Shown: positions 45,962-55,105, counted from the first letter of the stretch. The stretch: 64,000 bases of DNA from Candidatus Nitrospira nitrosa (GCF_001458735.1 NZ_CZQA01000001.1:806001-870000), one strand, 5' to 3'. The notes: generated by a model not told the origin, from the sequence alone. Translations and numbers: made by a program.

Positions 45962-46195
45962 AACAACCGACCGGTTAAAGAATTCAAGCGGAGAGTCGAA
46001 CTTCGATTCAACGAAGAGCTGGTCCGCGTGATTTTGTTCGGGTCAAAAGCACGTGGAGACGCATCTGCCGAATCAGATATTGACCTCCTGACAATAGTCC
46101 TGTCCGCAGATTGGAAGCTGACGCACGTGATGAGCACGCAGTCGCAGAGCAATCACCATTTGGGAAGATTGTCTTTGCGGAGTCGACTGTTATAG
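45962..46195 (+). pseudogene. Relic of a MNT-type nucleotidyltransferase
   Basis: After a TAG, the plus strand is open for 77 codons without a start codon. It reads VKEFKRRVELRFNEELVRVI, LFGSKARGDASAESDIDLLT, then IVLSADWKLTHVMSTQS. The GSx10DxD signature of minimal nucleotidyltransferases is intact, but the N-terminus lacks a start and the C-terminus runs into unrelated text. No HEPN gene follows. It belongs to a different MNT branch from the gene at 54806-55105. It lies about 140 bp to the right of the tRNA-Lys-like remnant, the same side as in the intact unit. Confidence 0.7.
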
Positions 46196-46252
46196 GTTCG
46201 GAAAGATGCCGCGAGTTGCCAGTCGGGACCGGAGACGAGTGGGCGTACCTGA

Positions 46253-46279
46253 GGAAAGTTTCGCAAGTCGCAACTTTCC
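46253..46279. other. Stem-loop between the MNT relic and the GT87-like gene
   Basis: GGAAAGTT and AACTTTCC form a perfect 8-bp stem with an 11-base loop. No T tract follows on either side, so it is not a typical terminator. Function unknown. Confidence 0.4.
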
Positions 46280-46437
46280 GAATGGCCGAGTCAGTCTCGG
46301 CAGGCATTGTTTGCCCGGTGCCTTTAAAAACTAGCGTCATGTGCTATATGACGCATCTGTGCTGTTCAGGGTCCCACCTGGTCCACACATGAATGAGATC
46401 TTATGATTTACCGGCTGGATGATACGGTGTTACCACC

Positions 46438-47784
46438 ATGCGTTCTCGCCTTCCGCTGATCCTCTTGTGGTTGTTGTTCGCAGTCTGGTTGCTGGGATCC
46501 GTCGCGTTTGTCGTGGATTCGGCGCAGCGCGGTATTGTACCGATTGATTTTCTCGCCTATCAACGTGCTGCTGAGGCAATCTCGAAAAACCAGAGCCCGT
46601 ATGCGACGGCCGGGGAGAGTCGCGAGATCTTTCGGTCGTTCCATCGCCTTGAATCGGAGCTGCAGGCTGCGCAGGCGCTTGGCGAGGGGCGCGATGTTCT
46701 CCGCGAATTCGCGACCCGGCCTCAACAGCCCGGACCATACGTCTACCCACCGACGCTTGCGCTCCTGATCAATCAGTTCAACCTTGACGGCGTAGCCTTC
46801 ACTGCCGTGATTATGGCGTCTGTTTTGGGCTTCGTATTGATCTGGTTCCGTGCGACCGGTGCGCACCCTGGCTGGCTTCTATTGGTGATCGGCTCCCGGG
46901 ATCTGTCAGCCACTCTACTGGGCGGCAACGTTGAACTCTTGCTCTTGTTCACCACTCTGGCCGCAGGCCGACTCCTCTGGGACCACCGGTTGATCTGGGC
47001 GACGCCGTTCATCGCGTTCATCGTGCTGATCAAGCCCTTCTACGCACTCTTCTTCGTCGCCTTCCTCCTCTTGCAGGCTGTGCAACCGCGCGGCACGGAG
47101 CAAGAGAACCCGAAGGCGTTGATGGTGGCCGCCGGAATTCTGCTACTGCTTCTGACAGCGGAACTCTACCGCTGGGGACCGGACCTGCGAGCCGAGGCGC
47201 TCGCCTTTTACCTCAACGCGGGGGATGCTATGTGGACGGCCCTGCCGCTAGCCGAGCAATCTCCGCTCAGCGCATGGAATCGAACGCCGTTGCAGGGATT
47301 GATCAATCTCGGAATGGCCGCAACCGGTGCGCAGGTTACCGCGTTGGGACTCTGGGTCCTATTCCTTGGAGTGAGCCTCTGGTTGGCGCGCTACGCCACG
47401 CTCAACTTCCCGTTGGCCTTTGGGTTGGCCATGACGCTGCTCTACTGGGGTCGACCGGCCGGGTACGGCTTCAATTACCTTGAGTTGGTGGTTTCAATCG
47501 TAGTCTGGCCAAGCCTTGTGCGTTGGCAGAGGCTTGCCGTACTGGTCCTCATGGCGGGGATCATGGGGTCTCGCTGGTGGGCCCTCGTCGAGACGTTGCG
47601 CGGTGAAAATCTGTCGTTGCTGACGATGCAGACCGTGGCATGGCCCTGGGAGACATGGTTGGTCCTTCCATTTTTCTGGCTTCTGCTGCTCTGGGCGATG
47701 ATGCATTCAGGCGGTTCCGTCCAAGGCCCCGCAGGGAGTCGCGAGGCACAAATGGCTTTTCGTGCGTCGGCAGTCACCCAATGA
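46438..47784 (+). CDS. GT87/DUF2029-like polyprenol-phosphate-sugar glycosyltransferase
   Basis: 448 residues with about ten membrane helices. The first luminal loop has the GT-C-type aspartate in IVPIDFLAYQRAAEAISKNQ and the YPPTLALLINQFNLDGVAFT helix start, consistent with the GT87 (DUF2029) family, which uses lipid-linked sugar donors at the periplasmic face. The segment LLGGNVELLLLFTTLAAGRL and the acidic AGDAMWTALPLAEQSPLSAW loop also fit. The acceptor is unknown. The gene stands alone on the plus strand, between an MNT relic and a gene-poor stretch. Confidence 0.75.
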   Translation: MRSRLPLILLWLLFAVWLLGSVAFVVDSAQRGIVPIDFLAYQRAAEAISKNQSPYATAGESREIFRSFHRLESELQAAQALGEGRDVLREFATRPQQPGPYVYPPTLALLINQFNLDGVAFTAVIMASVLGFVLIWFRATGAHPGWLLLVIGSRDLSATLLGGNVELLLLFTTLAAGRLLWDHRLIWATPFIAFIVLIKPFYALFFVAFLLLQAVQPRGTEQENPKALMVAAGILLLLLTAELYRWGPDLRAEALAFYLNAGDAMWTALPLAEQSPLSAWNRTPLQGLINLGMAATGAQVTALGLWVLFLGVSLWLARYATLNFPLAFGLAMTLLYWGRPAGYGFNYLELVVSIVVWPSLVRWQRLAVLVLMAGIMGSRWWALVETLRGENLSLLTMQTVAWPWETWLVLPFFWLLLLWAMMHSGGSVQGPAGSREAQMAFRASAVTQ

Positions 47785-48386
47785 GATTATGCGCTCCACG
47801 GACATCTCCCGTGAAGCGGTTTAGGTCTTCAGTCCCTGAGTGGTAGGCGACAGCTTCGACTTAAAGGCGACATTCCGAAGCACCTCCAGGCTGTTGAGGC
47901 CGACCGGGATGCACAGGCCGGACAGCAACGCCCAGTTCGTACATCGGCGTAGCCCTCCCGAGACGCTGCTTCTTCGTCAGACCGCCACCGTCCGCTAGAG
48001 TGACTCGGTATGGCGCTGTGGCTCATACGGCTCCGAACGTTCCTGCGAACCATCCGCGCCCTGGTCGAGCCCACCAGTTCACAGGGTACCAGCTCCAACG
48101 GTCAGCTACTTGCATCGCTCCCGCTCGGCAATCATTACGCGCTCGTGTGTCGCGACAGAAAGAAATCTAACCAAAGCCGCCATTCCAGCTCTCAAGGCAC
48201 TACCCTAGTGTCCCCTCGGGAAAAGTGTATGGCAGCGTATTGACCGAGCAGGGGCTGTCTCGCGTACTTCCAACAAACAAGAACGGCCTTGCTTGTCATA
48301 CGTCGTACAACAGAGGAGTCAATAGGCACCAAGTCAGCGACTCTCGAAACCTGACTTGGAGTCCCTGAGCATTATATTGAGACGGC
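47785..48386. other. Gene-poor region with a possible coding remnant
   Basis: No supported gene in about 600 bp. On the minus strand a start-less frame reads GGLRRCTNWALLSGLCIPVG, then LNSLEVLRNVAFKSKLSPTT and stops at 47821. It is protein-like but unrecognised and may be the tail of a lost gene. Confidence 0.3.
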
Positions 48387-48797
48387 TCATGGCAACAACA
48401 TCGTGTGCTCCCAATAGTCGAGCAAATTGCACAAATTCCGCTCGAGTTCCATGTAATTGACCGGCTTATTCATGTAGCCACTGGCACCTTGCTCATAACA
48501 ATCGACAATGTCTTTAGGCCTCGTGGAAGTGCTGAATACGACAATGGGAATGGATCGAAAGGCGGAATCACTCTTAAGACGTACGAGAGTTTCGCGCCCA
48601 TCAGTCCCCGGCATATTGATATCCAGTAAGATGATCGACGGTCTCGAATCGGCTCCGTCCAGCGCTTTGCTCAAATAATTGATGACTTCCTCTCCGTCAC
48701 GGCATCGAATGAGGGTGGCGCCATTTGATCGACTCAGCACCCGTTGGAATGCGACAAAATCCTCATCGTTGTCTTCAGCAATCAGAATACGAAGCAT
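48387..48797 (-). CDS. CheY/Rcp1-like response regulator of the phytochrome operon
   Basis: 136 residues, receiver only, with the slightly longer spacing of phytochrome-partner regulators. Acidic pair in ILIAEDNDEDFVAFQRVLSR, acceptor aspartate in SIILLDINMPGTDGRETLVR, switch threonine/serine in IPIVVFSTSTRPKD, and lysine in GASGYMNKPVNYMELERNLC. The gene follows the bacteriophytochrome kinase by six bases, so it is almost certainly its phosphotransfer partner. No output domain, so signalling continues by protein contact. Confidence 0.93.
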   Translation of the reverse strand: MLRILIAEDNDEDFVAFQRVLSRSNGATLIRCRDGEEVINYLSKALDGADSRPSIILLDINMPGTDGRETLVRLKSDSAFRSIPIVVFSTSTRPKDIVDCYEQGASGYMNKPVNYMELERNLCNLLDYWEHTMLLP

Positions 48798-48803
48798 CGT
48801 TTC

Positions 48804-51098
48804 CTACCTTGGTAACGCGACAAAAAATGTCGTTCCGACGTTCGGCTCCGATTCGACCCAGAGCCTGCCTCCGTGCCGCTCGACGATTTTCTTCGCAATC
48901 GTCAACCCGACACCGGTGCCGCCACCATAGGCATCCCGGGCGTGTAGCCGACGAAAGATTTGAAAGATCTGTTCCTGTCGTTCGGTTGGAATACCAATTC
49001 CATTGTCTTTCACGTACACGACAACCTGTCCCTCAGCCATCGCGGTGGCGGCCCGAGAGGATTGAGACTTGGTCGCCGCCCCGACCTTGATCCATTTGTC
49101 CGGTTTGTCGTTATACTTCATCGCATTGGTAATCAGATTTAAGAACACCTCCTGGAACATGACGGGGTTGAGCGGCAGCGTGGGGAGCGTGCCGAGCACA
49201 CGTATCGCCACGTGCAGTTCTTCCAACCGAGGTGTCAGCGATTGCACCACCCGTTGTACGAGCGACGCTATATCCGTCGATTCGGCTTCCAGCTTTTCTC
49301 GACTCAATCGAGAGTAATGCAGGAGGCCATTGATCAGCTCGTCCATCCGTTCGGTCAATCGCATCATCGTCTGGAGTTTGTGCTTGCCCTCGTCATCCAG
49401 TTTGTCCGCATAATCTTCCAGCACGAACTGGGAATAGTTGTGAATGCCCCGCAGCGGCTCTTTCAGATCATGACTGGCGATATAGGAAAAAGCATCCAAT
49501 TCGACATTGCTGCGAGACAGCTCTTCGTTTATGCATGTCAGTTCATCCGCCTTGCGTAGGACAACGTCGACGATCACGCGGCGCAAATCCGCCGCCGCGG
49601 TCAACTCCACAGCCTTCCAAGGCCGGGAGGCTCCACGCACGAGCTCCTTCCACAAGGCGAATGACGTGCGCGGCATGAGTTGCTCGATGCCATTGATACG
49701 TGAGACCTCTACCGGTTTGTGAGGATCACCGGCCCAGTTCACCGTTGTTTCCACTTCCGGCAGGAACCACAAGATGAACTGCGGTTTATGTGCAAAGAGC
49801 CTCAGCCCCAACAGGCCCGAGGCTGCGGCTCGAAAGGATTCGGCAGGTGGATAGACGGTAGAGAGCCGGTCGGTCGCAAAGGATTCTTGATCCATACGGT
49901 CTATGAGCCATCCGATCAACCCGCGCAACTGATCGTCATCCGGCGTCGTGCCGAGCTTGTGCAGATGATCATCGACCGCGATCACCGCACCGGTAGCACC
50001 GAAGTACGAGAGGAGATTGGTGTCATGCCGCAAGAGGCCTTCCTGAAAGTTCATATGGCGAAGCATCTGTTCCATCATCCTGGCGTGGAGTTGTGATAAC
50101 TGACGAGCATAGTCTCGATTCTGCAACTCCTCCTTAGAGGCCATCGCCAGCGAGAGTAGATGGGCCAGAAATTCCGCCGCAGTGCGGTGCTCATAGGCGA
50201 GATGTTTTGAGCTTTGATGGTGCATGCATGAAATCAAGCCCCACAGCTTGCCGTTGTTGAGCAGGGTCAAGACCATTGTGCTTTTCACACCCATGTTCTT
50301 GAGGTAACCGCTGTACATGATCGAGACACTTCGCAAGATAGAATAGCTAAGGTCCAAGGGGTTTCCGTCCTCGCCGTCCGCGGCGAGCACTGGTACCGCC
50401 GCATAGTCCACATTCGGCAGGTGGCTGACCCATTTCATGGAAAAGAGCCGACGGGCCGGCTCAGGGATGTCGCTGGCTGGATAGTGCAAGCCGACATAGC
50501 TCTCCAGTCCTTCCTCGCGATCTTCCGCCAACACCCGACCGCTACCGTCCTCTAAAAACTGGTAGGCCAGCACACGGTCATACCCGGTAAAATGCCTAAT
50601 ACGAGTGACCGCCAGATTGAAAAATTCCAGCAGCGACTCAGTACGCTCCAATTGGGCCATGCTGGCACGAACCTCTGAGTAAAGATCAGGAAGAGAAACC
50701 CGCCCGGCCTCGCCCTTGCTTTCCAGCTCGACCATCAACAGCCCATCCTGGTTGCGATGCGTAAACACATGCGCTTCTGTCATCGGGCCCGGTACCGAGG
50801 CGGTGAGGAGGCAAGTCGGCGGGCCGGTCAGATTCTTTTCATGGCGCACAAGTTCGCGGAATTGGTCGCCCTGTCGGCGTCCCAAAACGCGGTCGATGGA
50901 TTGGCCCAGCAACTCATTTGGAGTGAGGCCGAGCAATGAGTTCGTGTTGGCGCTGGCTCGCCGAATCGTGAAATCCGGTTCGTCCAGCACCAGCAAAATC
51001 CCATGCGGCTGGATCGCATTGCAGAACTGCACCTGTTCTCGATCGCAGTTCGAGAGATCGACATTCTGCGCGGTAATGGTTTCTCTGTTCGCCGTCAT
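48804..51098 (-). CDS. bphP: Bacteriophytochrome histidine kinase
   Basis: 764 residues with the PAS-GAF-PHY photosensory core and a kinase. The N-terminal biliverdin-attachment cysteine is C18 in DLSNCDREQVQFC, followed by AIQPHGILLVLDEPDF. The GAF chromophore motif is GLHYPASDIPEPARRLF. The PHY domain has RGLIGWLIDRMDQESFATDR and the tongue region near RMSRINGIEQLMPRTSFALW-type text. The HisKA histidine is at about 543 in FSYIASHDLKEPLRGIHNYS, and the HATPase has NLITNAMKYNDKPDKW, VKDNGIGIPTERQEQIF and GGGTGVGLTIAKKIVERHGG. It should sense red/far-red light and phosphorylate the regulator downstream. The heme oxygenase gene upstream makes the biliverdin chromophore. Confidence 0.96.
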   Translation of the reverse strand: MTANRETITAQNVDLSNCDREQVQFCNAIQPHGILLVLDEPDFTIRRASANTNSLLGLTPNELLGQSIDRVLGRRQGDQFRELVRHEKNLTGPPTCLLTASVPGPMTEAHVFTHRNQDGLLMVELESKGEAGRVSLPDLYSEVRASMAQLERTESLLEFFNLAVTRIRHFTGYDRVLAYQFLEDGSGRVLAEDREEGLESYVGLHYPASDIPEPARRLFSMKWVSHLPNVDYAAVPVLAADGEDGNPLDLSYSILRSVSIMYSGYLKNMGVKSTMVLTLLNNGKLWGLISCMHHQSSKHLAYEHRTAAEFLAHLLSLAMASKEELQNRDYARQLSQLHARMMEQMLRHMNFQEGLLRHDTNLLSYFGATGAVIAVDDHLHKLGTTPDDDQLRGLIGWLIDRMDQESFATDRLSTVYPPAESFRAAASGLLGLRLFAHKPQFILWFLPEVETTVNWAGDPHKPVEVSRINGIEQLMPRTSFALWKELVRGASRPWKAVELTAAADLRRVIVDVVLRKADELTCINEELSRSNVELDAFSYIASHDLKEPLRGIHNYSQFVLEDYADKLDDEGKHKLQTMMRLTERMDELINGLLHYSRLSREKLEAESTDIASLVQRVVQSLTPRLEELHVAIRVLGTLPTLPLNPVMFQEVFLNLITNAMKYNDKPDKWIKVGAATKSQSSRAATAMAEGQVVVYVKDNGIGIPTERQEQIFQIFRRLHARDAYGGGTGVGLTIAKKIVERHGGRLWVESEPNVGTTFFVALPR

Positions 51099-51154
51099 AG
51101 CGCTGGCTCCTTCTTCGTTGCTGCTATTGGCTCAGCACCTTGGCGCAACGTGAA

Positions 51155-51814
51155 CTACGGCGTCGAACCCTCGTTCAGCCGGGCAGGTGAAAGGCGTTCA
51201 CAGATCTGGTTCCGGCTAAGCCACTGTTCAAAAGACAAAAATGTCCTACAGGCGCTCTCTATAATCAGCAGCTCTTGTCTTGCATCGCAGGCTGCTGCTT
51301 CTAAAACATGCAGGAAATCAGTCCACATTTGCGGGACATGAGACCCATAGCTGGTGAAGAAGCGAACGTATTGATGAGCAAAGGGACCCAGTGAATGGTG
51401 AAGCCGTCCCAGAATGATGTGGCCGCCCAGCGTCGCACCCTCAACAACATACGACGCTCCGAGCAGGTCAGCTCTGGATGTCATCGGTGGCAGTTCACAA
51501 CAGAGCGGCAACGCTTTGATCAGGTCAGGCGTGTCTCCAAGCGAGATGAGATCCTCCAATAACCACTGCGATTTCCTACGCAAGACCCAGTCGTCCTGAA
51601 AAGCCGGAGGATGATAGGTCTCCATCGCTTTTTCCAGAGGGAGATAAAATCCCGCGTAGACACGAAGCAGAAGATGATACTGTGCCAGAGTCAGCGCATG
51701 GTCCAACAGAGGAAGCTGGGCCTCCAGTCGACGGTGCGCCGTTCGTGTCGCAGCTTTCAGTCGTCGGTGAAATCCGTGTCTCACGTCTACCGTGACCATT
51801 CGCTGATCAGGCAT
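51155..51814 (-). CDS. bphO: Biliverdin-producing heme oxygenase
   Basis: 219 residues, all-helical. The proximal heme-ligand region is FHRRLKAATRTAHRRLEAQL, with the histidine in TAHRR, and the distal glycine-rich helix is GASYVVEGATLGGHIILGRL, followed by HHSLGPFAHQYVRFFTSYGS. This matches bacterial (BphO/HemO) heme oxygenases that cleave heme to biliverdin, CO and iron. The phytochrome gene starts 57 bp downstream on the same strand, so the product very likely serves as its chromophore. Confidence 0.94.
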   Translation of the reverse strand: MPDQRMVTVDVRHGFHRRLKAATRTAHRRLEAQLPLLDHALTLAQYHLLLRVYAGFYLPLEKAMETYHPPAFQDDWVLRRKSQWLLEDLISLGDTPDLIKALPLCCELPPMTSRADLLGASYVVEGATLGGHIILGRLHHSLGPFAHQYVRFFTSYGSHVPQMWTDFLHVLEAAACDARQELLIIESACRTFLSFEQWLSRNQICERLSPARLNEGSTP

Positions 51815-52137
51815 GACAGATCCTTGGCACTACACGGTGATATCCACGATGTGCATAATCCTTCGAGTTGGAGAGCACGTCCTGGGACATAGGATCACGG
51901 TACGCGGCACTGGAGTCCTATCGTGGGAACTGCCTATGTTCGCTCTCCCGACTGCCGCGGACATAGAGAGGCCCGACATTATTGGTCTCGTTCGGACGAC
52001 AGTAGGAGAACATCTCGATATCGGCGTCATATTCCAAAAGTTACTTTCGAGAGTTCCTGCATCGACTCTTCTTCGAAAAGTGATACACGGGACAACCGTT
52101 TCAGCCGCCGATTGAGCCACTATACGGCTTCTTCCAT
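51815..52137. other. Upstream region of the bphO-bphP operon
   Basis: About 320 bp. A minus-strand frame of 103 codons spans it, starting at a GTG that overlaps the stop of the receiver-PAS gene, but it uses many AGA and ATA codons and has no protein character. I read the stretch as non-coding, containing the operon promoter. Partly symmetric text, CTTTCGAGAG...TCGAAAAG, lies near 52044-52080. Confidence 0.35.
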
Positions 52138-53268
52138 TCACTTGGGCCCAGTAATCTCGCGCAGGATCTGTGAGGTGCCCAGTCTGTCGCCCTGTCTATT
52201 CCGTATGGGGGAGAGGGTCAGAGACACACAAATATCACGGCCGTCTTTACACCGATGCATAGTTTCGATAGTGCCGAATGCATTGATCGGCTCCTCTCCC
52301 CTGCGATCGGGGGGAAAGAGCAGGATTGCCGGACGGCCTATGATCTCACACGCAGTATACCCGAGTAGTACTTCTGCCCCTCTGTTCCAACTGGTGATAA
52401 TGCCCTGCAGATTTTCGCTGATGATGGCATCGCTGGTGCTCCCCACAATTGCTGCCAACCTCGCTTGCTCCTCTTCAGCCCGCACAGTAGCATCGACATC
52501 CATCACCGAACAGATCCAGCGGGTGATGGTGCCATGATTATCCTGGACAGGCAGAGCTCGCACGATTACCCACGCATAGGTGTCGTCGGCCTGTCGTAAC
52601 CGTTGCGTCGACTCGAACGGCACGCCATTCTGCATGCAGTGGCGCCATCTGTCGAGCGTGTCCGCCCGATCCTCCGGATGCAGGGCATCGGCCCAACCGA
52701 GACCCGACACGTGCTCTGGGGTCTGTCCTGTGAACCGGCACCACCCCTTGCTGGCCCACGTGTTCCGTCCCGTCACATCGGTTTCAAATAAGAAACTCGG
52801 CACGGCTTCCGCAATTGTGTGAAAGCGGGCTTCGCTCTCGGCGAGTCGTTCGATCAACCGGCGATTCTCCCGCTCATGATGCGCGAGCGCGAGCACCACC
52901 TTGATGGTCCCGAATAACTCCTCTGTTTCCGTCGGTTCGATTAGATAGGCATCGGCGCCGATAGTCAACCCGCCTGTCCGGTCCGACTCTCTAATGGAAA
53001 TCGAGGATGTGTGTATGACCTTGATGAATTGTGTTTCAGGGTGATTCTTAAGCTGATGACAGACTTCGAGGCCGCTTATGTCCGGAAGGTTCACATCGAG
53101 CAGCACGAGATCCGGCATGACGGTTCTCGCTATTCTCAGTGCCTCTTGACCAGTGGTTGCTTTATGGATCTCATAACCCTGTTGGCTCACCAGTCGACTC
53201 TTGGCGTACAGGTTGACCGGACTATCGTCCACGATCAAAATCACCAAACGGTCCCGACAGTCGTTCAT
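52138..53268 (-). CDS. Response regulator with two PAS domains
   Basis: 376 residues: receiver (about 8-125; acidic pair in LVILIVDDSPVNLYAKSRLV, acceptor in PDLVLLDVNLPDISGLEVCH, switch region VIHTSSISIRESDRTGG), a helical linker, then two PAS/PAC modules (about 150-270 and 275-374; FHTIAEAVPSFLFETDVTGR, IVGSTSDAIISENLQGIITS). No kinase, HTH or cyclase domain. The conserved receiver lysine is replaced near GADAYLIEPTETEEL. It lies just upstream of the phytochrome operon on the same strand and may modulate it through protein contact. Confidence 0.9.
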   Translation of the reverse strand: MNDCRDRLVILIVDDSPVNLYAKSRLVSQQGYEIHKATTGQEALRIARTVMPDLVLLDVNLPDISGLEVCHQLKNHPETQFIKVIHTSSISIRESDRTGGLTIGADAYLIEPTETEELFGTIKVVLALAHHERENRRLIERLAESEARFHTIAEAVPSFLFETDVTGRNTWASKGWCRFTGQTPEHVSGLGWADALHPEDRADTLDRWRHCMQNGVPFESTQRLRQADDTYAWVIVRALPVQDNHGTITRWICSVMDVDATVRAEEEQARLAAIVGSTSDAIISENLQGIITSWNRGAEVLLGYTACEIIGRPAILLFPPDRRGEEPINAFGTIETMHRCKDGRDICVSLTLSPIRNRQGDRLGTSQILREITGPK

Positions 53269-54238
53269 GGCAATCTCCTTATGCTCCGACTGACCGTGAT
53301 CTACTGTGAGTTACCTCGCAGCTAGCCAGCCGGTGAGGGTGCTGTGGCTATCGATCGAGAGTCCAAGCCGTGAAATTGACGTGTGGAATGGCTCTGTGCC
53401 GTAGGACGCTGCAGACAATAATCGCTATGCGAGGAAGATCTTGCCGCAACCAGCACCACCGGCAACCAACGTCGGGAGCCCATCAGCAAGCCGTCTTCAG
53501 TGAGAACGAGTGCTCGATCCATTCTTGGAGAGTTGTCAGAGGCATCATTTCCTATGTTTCCTCATGCGCAGGGGACTCATAGTGTGAGCTGACGCCTACG
53601 ACACTAGCAGAAGTACGTGAGTGATGCATCATAAATTTTAGGGAACAGTCACTATGTAAACTCCCTTCTCGTTCACCCTGAGGCTCTCGAAGGATGACTC
53701 GAGGCTTTTCCGCAGACTGCTAGTGTGTCGGTGGTAATACTGCGAATCATGGCATCGACTTCGTCGTTCATGCGCCCTAGCTGTATTTGACGTCTTCCTA
53801 TTACGAGATCCGTTTTGCCCAACCTACTATTCGTCTTCACGACCGATATACGAGACCAACCTGTGACCGTTCCGCTCAGAGCGAAGAGATTATGCCCCTC
53901 ATATTGGCCGATATTTAAGATACCGCTTGGCAATACGCTTCGAATCAGGTTCTTGGTGCATAAGGTCACTGGAGTACGGACTCGGGCCGGAATTCCTGAT
54001 TGCCGCTCCACCACATACCGCACAGATTCGCCACTCAACTCTTCAAATCGGGTGTTTAAACTCTACAAGGTGTGACGGCTGCTCGGTCATAAGACCGGGA
54101 CGATGACGCAACGGTATGCGTATCATCGTCCAGTGAGCTTGCAGGATGGATTCACCGTGCTGGAATACCGACCACCCATTGACACAAATTCTTCACAATA
54201 GGGCAGGGCGCTAAAGGCGGGATCTTCGAAGTCGTTGA
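53269..54238. other. Gene-poor region between the receiver-PAS gene and the tRNA-Lys-bounded unit
   Basis: About 970 bp without a supported gene. A minus-strand frame at 53673-54038 includes RQSGIPARVRTPVTL, vaguely like the start of a PilZ domain, but the rest does not match. One copy of a short repeat, TTGACACAAATTCTTCACAA, is at 54179-54198; a close copy is at 54421. Confidence 0.4.
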
Positions 54239-54288
54239 TTTAATGGTGAGCCGGCTGGGACTCGAACCCAGGGCCCTCGCCTTAAAAG
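54239..54288 (+). repeat. 50-bp direct repeat: displaced 3' half of tRNA-Lys (outer att-like site)
   Basis: This 50-bp segment is identical to 55590-55639, which forms the 3' half of the intact tRNA-Lys gene. It begins TTTAATGGTGAGCC, contains the T-arm and anticodon 3' strand, and ends CCTTAAAAG in the anticodon loop. A partial tRNA 3' end downstream of an intact tRNA is the usual scar of site-specific integration. Confidence 0.85.
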
Positions 54289-54805
54289 CTCGAAAGAACG
54301 GTTTTTGACAAGTGCTCGCTATGACAACGGTTTCCCCATTATTCGCCGCAATATTGAGAGCTTATCGCATTATATTGGTTCTATACGTTCCCGTCGCTTC
54401 TCGTCCATTTCTGCAGAGTTTTGACACAAAATTCACCACAGTGCTGGTACGTAGAAAGGGCGAGAGAATCAGTGCCTGGTCCTGTTGCCTCCGGATGTGA
54501 TGGAAGGGCCCAAGAGGCCATAGAGGCCATGTCGACTCGGCTATCCCTTTTCAGAGCAGTGTGAACTCCTCTTCGCAGATTCAGATTCTGGCACCACCCG
54601 CTAGTCACCGCGAACAGTGCATCCTGCGGCATTCGCACCAGGTCGCGCTCCTTGTACGGAACTATGGGTCGGAAAAGAACTGCCAATGGTGCCACCTAGT
54701 CTTCCTCGTGCTAGAATACCCGCGATCTCATCAGCGAGCTGATGTATCGCATCCGATGCCAGGACCTGGCACAAGAGCGTGATCGAAGCAGAAAGATTCC
54801 CCACG
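54289..54805. other. Non-coding left part of the tRNA-Lys-bounded unit
   Basis: No gene recognised. Contains the second copy of the short repeat (TTGACACAAAATTCACCACA at 54421-54440) and the stretch GGTTTTTGACAAGTGCTCGC near 54300, which is similar to the remnant at 45776-45800. It may include the recombinase-binding arm and the promoter of the gene pair. Confidence 0.4.
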
Positions 54806-55105
54806 ATGCTCACAAGTCGAGACGAAGTGCTCAAGTTGATCGAACAGAATCAAGCGACTCTGAGAAGGTTGGGAGTGCGTAGGCTGGGCCTGTTTGGGTC
54901 CTATGCCCGTGGAGAGGCCATGCCAGGGAGTGATCTCGATTTTGTCGTTGAGCTGTCGGAGAAGTCTTTCGACGCCTACATGGATACGAAAATCTTCCTG
55001 GAAGATCTGTTCCGGTCACGCGTAGACCTCGTCACCATGAGTTCCATCAAGCCACGACTCCTGCCGATTATCCAACGAGAAGCCGTCTATGCCCCGGGAT
55101 TCTAG
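54806..55105 (+). CDS. mntA: MntA-type nucleotidyltransferase antitoxin
   Basis: 99 residues from the ATG at 54806 (MLTSRDEVLKLIEQNQATLR); a GTG at 54779 adds nine residues. The minimal nucleotidyltransferase core is RRLGLFGSYARGEAMPGSDL then DFVVEL, giving the GSx10DxD signature and metal-binding aspartates. It is followed by DLFRSRVDLVTMSSIKPRLL. In studied MntA/HepT pairs, the MNT protein neutralises the HEPN toxin by adding AMP to a tyrosine near its active site. The stop overlaps the HEPN start by 17 bp, so the two are translationally coupled. Both lie inside the tRNA-Lys-bounded unit. Confidence 0.9.
   Translation: MLTSRDEVLKLIEQNQATLRRLGVRRLGLFGSYARGEAMPGSDLDFVVELSEKSFDAYMDTKIFLEDLFRSRVDLVTMSSIKPRLLPIIQREAVYAPGF

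Noticed and set aside
51830-52141. 103-codon minus-strand frame that exactly fills the gap between the receiver-PAS gene and bphO, starting at a GTG overlapping the previous stop
   Set aside because: Many AGA and ATA codons, no hydrophobic pattern and no family resemblance. It looks like the promoter region read by chance.
53673-54038. 121-codon minus-strand frame with RQSGIPARVRTPVTL, faintly like a PilZ start
   Set aside because: The second PilZ motif and strand pattern are missing, the start context is poor, and the codon use differs from neighbouring genes.
54381-54695. 104-codon minus-strand frame inside the tRNA-Lys-bounded unit, considered as a recombinase fragment
   Set aside because: No integrase catalytic residues (R...HxxR...Y) are visible. 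The composition is that of non-coding DNA.
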